A stretch of DNA of 64,000 nt, from assembly GCA_024305405.1 (NCBI GenBank), contig JAKNDB010000067.1, positions 390,001 through 454,000 of the forward strand, in the 5' to 3' direction. Shown piece after piece: positions 61,820-64,000 of this stretch. Origin of the DNA: Dirofilaria immitis (taxonomy: Eukaryota; Nematoda; Chromadorea; Rhabditida; Onchocercidae). The position numbers and the translations under genes were made by a program. The notes below the pieces were generated by a model. It saw nothing but the letters and a program-made list of their open reading frames with translations, searched no databases and was not told where the DNA came from. Position 1 is the stretch's first letter; the number at the start of each line of letters is the position of its first letter.

Positions 61820-61945
61820 GATAATAGATAGATGATGATATTTATCAATTATTATTTATAATACAAATAGATAGATGATGATATTTATCAATCATTATTT
61901 ATAATATAAATAGATATATGATAATATTTATCGATTATTATTTAT
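61820..61945. repeat. Three-copy tandem repeat, about 43-bp unit
   Basis: Reiterated AATAGATAGATGATGATATT-type block with progressive divergence in the third copy. Confidence 0.8.
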
Positions 61946-64000
61946 GATATAGAGGAATTAAAAAAATTAGAATATTATCGAACTAAGAAGGATGGGAAAA
62001 AGCGAATAAAATAATTACAGATCATTTTATTCTTCCAATTTTACATGATAGTCCTATAATTGGGGTATATTCATTTTAAATTAATTTAATTAACTAATTT
62101 CATTGATTTAAATTATATCAATCTGACAACAATTAACTCTATTGAGAAATCATTCTATCATCTGTTTTGTTTACTGCAACTGTTAACTATTTATTTCTAC
62201 TACTAACGTTGTTAACAATGATAAGATGATTATTGATAAAGCAATACAAATGATGTTGCCAGTTCGAGGTTTATTGATGTTCTCTATTCAAAATGAAGTC
62301 TAAGTGATAGAGGGATGATTAAATGTCTACGATTCTATTCATATTTCATTTCTCTTCCATCTTTTTAATATTCAATCTTATCACTCCTGTCAGTATTAAA
62401 ATTGATCATATTTTTTTGCATGTTTTTCATTGCAATCATTCTTATTATCAGTGTATATATATTTATATCATTAATATTATCCAGGTATGATTGAAATCTC
62501 TTATATCACATCTGTTTGCCTTTCTCATTGGCCATCTGAAATCTATCTGAAAGCTTTGTATAATTTTCCATTTGTTTTTATTATTTTTAAAATACATACT
62601 TTTTTAATATTCTAAATTCATACTAAAAATTAAAAATTATTGATACAGAAATTAGCGATCAAAGATCTACGATATACTTATTAGCTGATAAAAAGCATAA
62701 TAACAGTTAATTTCATTGTGATAAGATCACTAGCTTATCTAAATTATTCGAGAAAAGTGACTGATTGATTTATTGAAGGGAAAGAATTGAGTTATTAATT
62801 ATAATCGCTTTCTTAAATTAATTTTATTTGTAAATGATAATTTGATGGAAGGATTTTTCAACTTTTCGAATTTAATTATTCTCGAATTTAATCACGACAT
62901 CTTATCATTTTTATCAGTTTATCCATTCTTGTTATTACATTCCATGAATTAAGATCTTGCCTTAGTTTTAATTAATAGATTATCCAGGTAAAATGATGTG
63001 TTAAATTATCAATTATTTATTTTCGGATGTACCCATTCATTCTGCTTATATAAAATTCCTACATTTTTTTTCTTAATTAATTCAAAAGAATACTATATAT
63101 AAACACATACAGTACGATTACTTTTTATCAATGATCCATTATCGTTCAGCCCTTTATTACAGTAATCTAGTAATTATCAGATTAATAGGGTGAAGAAAAA
63201 GTTCTTTAAATGCGATTTATCGTATAAAATTTGTAATAATTTGAAATGATGAATGAATGACCGAATAAAATGGAACTATATGAGTGGTAAAAAAGTTTGA
63301 CAAATTATGAAAATTTAGAAGTATCAATTTATCTGTTTATCAGAAATGAAATAGAATGAATTGAATTAGTTTTGTTAATTCTATCAGCAATAAAAATTAC
63401 TTCTAAGCAAAAGGCTTACTTATGAGATTAAAGGATGGCCCATTCCCAAACTGAATTTTAATTTTAATATTTGAACTTTGAATTTGATTAAATTTCTTTT
63501 CACAAATAATTTTTAGAATTTCAAGATTCCCTATTTTTCTTCCTTCGATTCTTTATAAGTTATGCAACTACAGCACTTCAAAGAATATCACCATAGTATG
63601 CTATCAGGTTAATAGGTTATTGACCCTTGAAGAATGATGAACTGAACCATGTTTTTATTTTTTTTGTGAATCATAGATGAAATATGTTTTCGTGTATGCT
63701 ATTGCAGTATTAGTATCATCTTAGATAATTCTTCGTTTGCCAAGACAATATATGTTGCATGATACTATATCTAAAGAGACTGTAGGTGGACATCCAGATA
63801 ATATTGACATGTAAGCCGAATGATCTGATGAACTCAAGAGTAATTCTGAATCGCAAATATTTAATGATTGATGATAGACGAATAAATATATTGCGTTTGA
63901 GAAACATATGTGTAATGAGAGAGTTGGACAGAAAAAAGGAAGCGAAAAGAGTGGAGACGATAGATATATCTATTCTCATCAAGTAAAATGATATTGAATA

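Larger units (their letters stand above)
59352..64000. other. AT-rich DNA without a recognisable gene
   Basis: No coding exon could be supported on either strand. It contains a CT run (60228-60275), triplicate units near 61190-61262 and 61820-61945, and scattered short duplications. The overlapping frames at 63716-63986 on both strands have no recognisable motif. Confidence 0.5.

Noticed and set aside
63716..63986. Overlapping plus and minus frames at the window end
   Set aside because: Both are low-support chance frames without recognisable domains.

Overview
This window looks like nuclear DNA of a parasitic, probably spirurid/filarial (clade III) nematode. The base composition is very AT-rich, the genes have many short introns, and several start codons lie 1 to 25 nt after a polypyrimidine-AG that fits a spliced-leader acceptor. 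The gene content is typical metazoan/nematode: a two-CRD galectin, SOD-2, a WDR-23-like protein and a GPI-anchored Ly-6-like protein. The species assignment is inference; no organism-specific marker was identified.

Layout. 1-4 kb: the 3' part of a mitochondrial pyruvate carrier 2 gene (+), then an MPHOSPH6/MPP6-like exosome cofactor (+). 5.9-15 kb: three extracellular or membrane-type genes (+): a two-domain cysteine-rich GPI-anchored protein, a 90-residue secreted cysteine-rich protein and a microsomal-type epoxide hydrolase. A 16-bp minisatellite lies between the first two. 16-18.5 kb: a tandem-repeat galectin (-). 18.5-26.2 kb: a gene-poor stretch of microsatellites, including about 84 ATT units. 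26-54 kb: a dense block of housekeeping and regulatory genes. In order these are cytosolic 5'-nucleotidase III copy A (-), U2AF35 (-), 5'-nucleotidase III copy B (+), NIPP1/PPP1R8 (+), NELF-C/D (+), mitochondrial Mn-SOD (-) and WDR23/DCAF11 (+). 57-59 kb: an unrecognised three-span membrane protein (+). 59.4-64 kb: AT-rich DNA in which I see no gene.

Themes. The central block is rich in gene-expression factors: the 3' splice site recogniser U2AF35, the PP1/spliceosome adaptor NIPP1, the Pol II pausing factor subunit NELF-C/D and the exosome cofactor MPP6. SOD-2 and WDR-23 (a repressor of SKN-1/Nrf in C. elegans) both belong to oxidative-stress biology. NELF-C/D stands out because NELF is reported missing from C. 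elegans.

Sequence quality. About sixteen single-base frame offsets, nearly all one base missing from a short homopolymer or from a G|GT splice junction, interrupt otherwise well conserved genes. Adding back one base at each point makes every gene model add up to whole codons. I read this as uncorrected long-read consensus error rather than mass pseudogenisation. Exon coordinates below are as found; apparent breaks are named per gene. No tRNA, rRNA, CRISPR array, virus or transposase gene was recognised.
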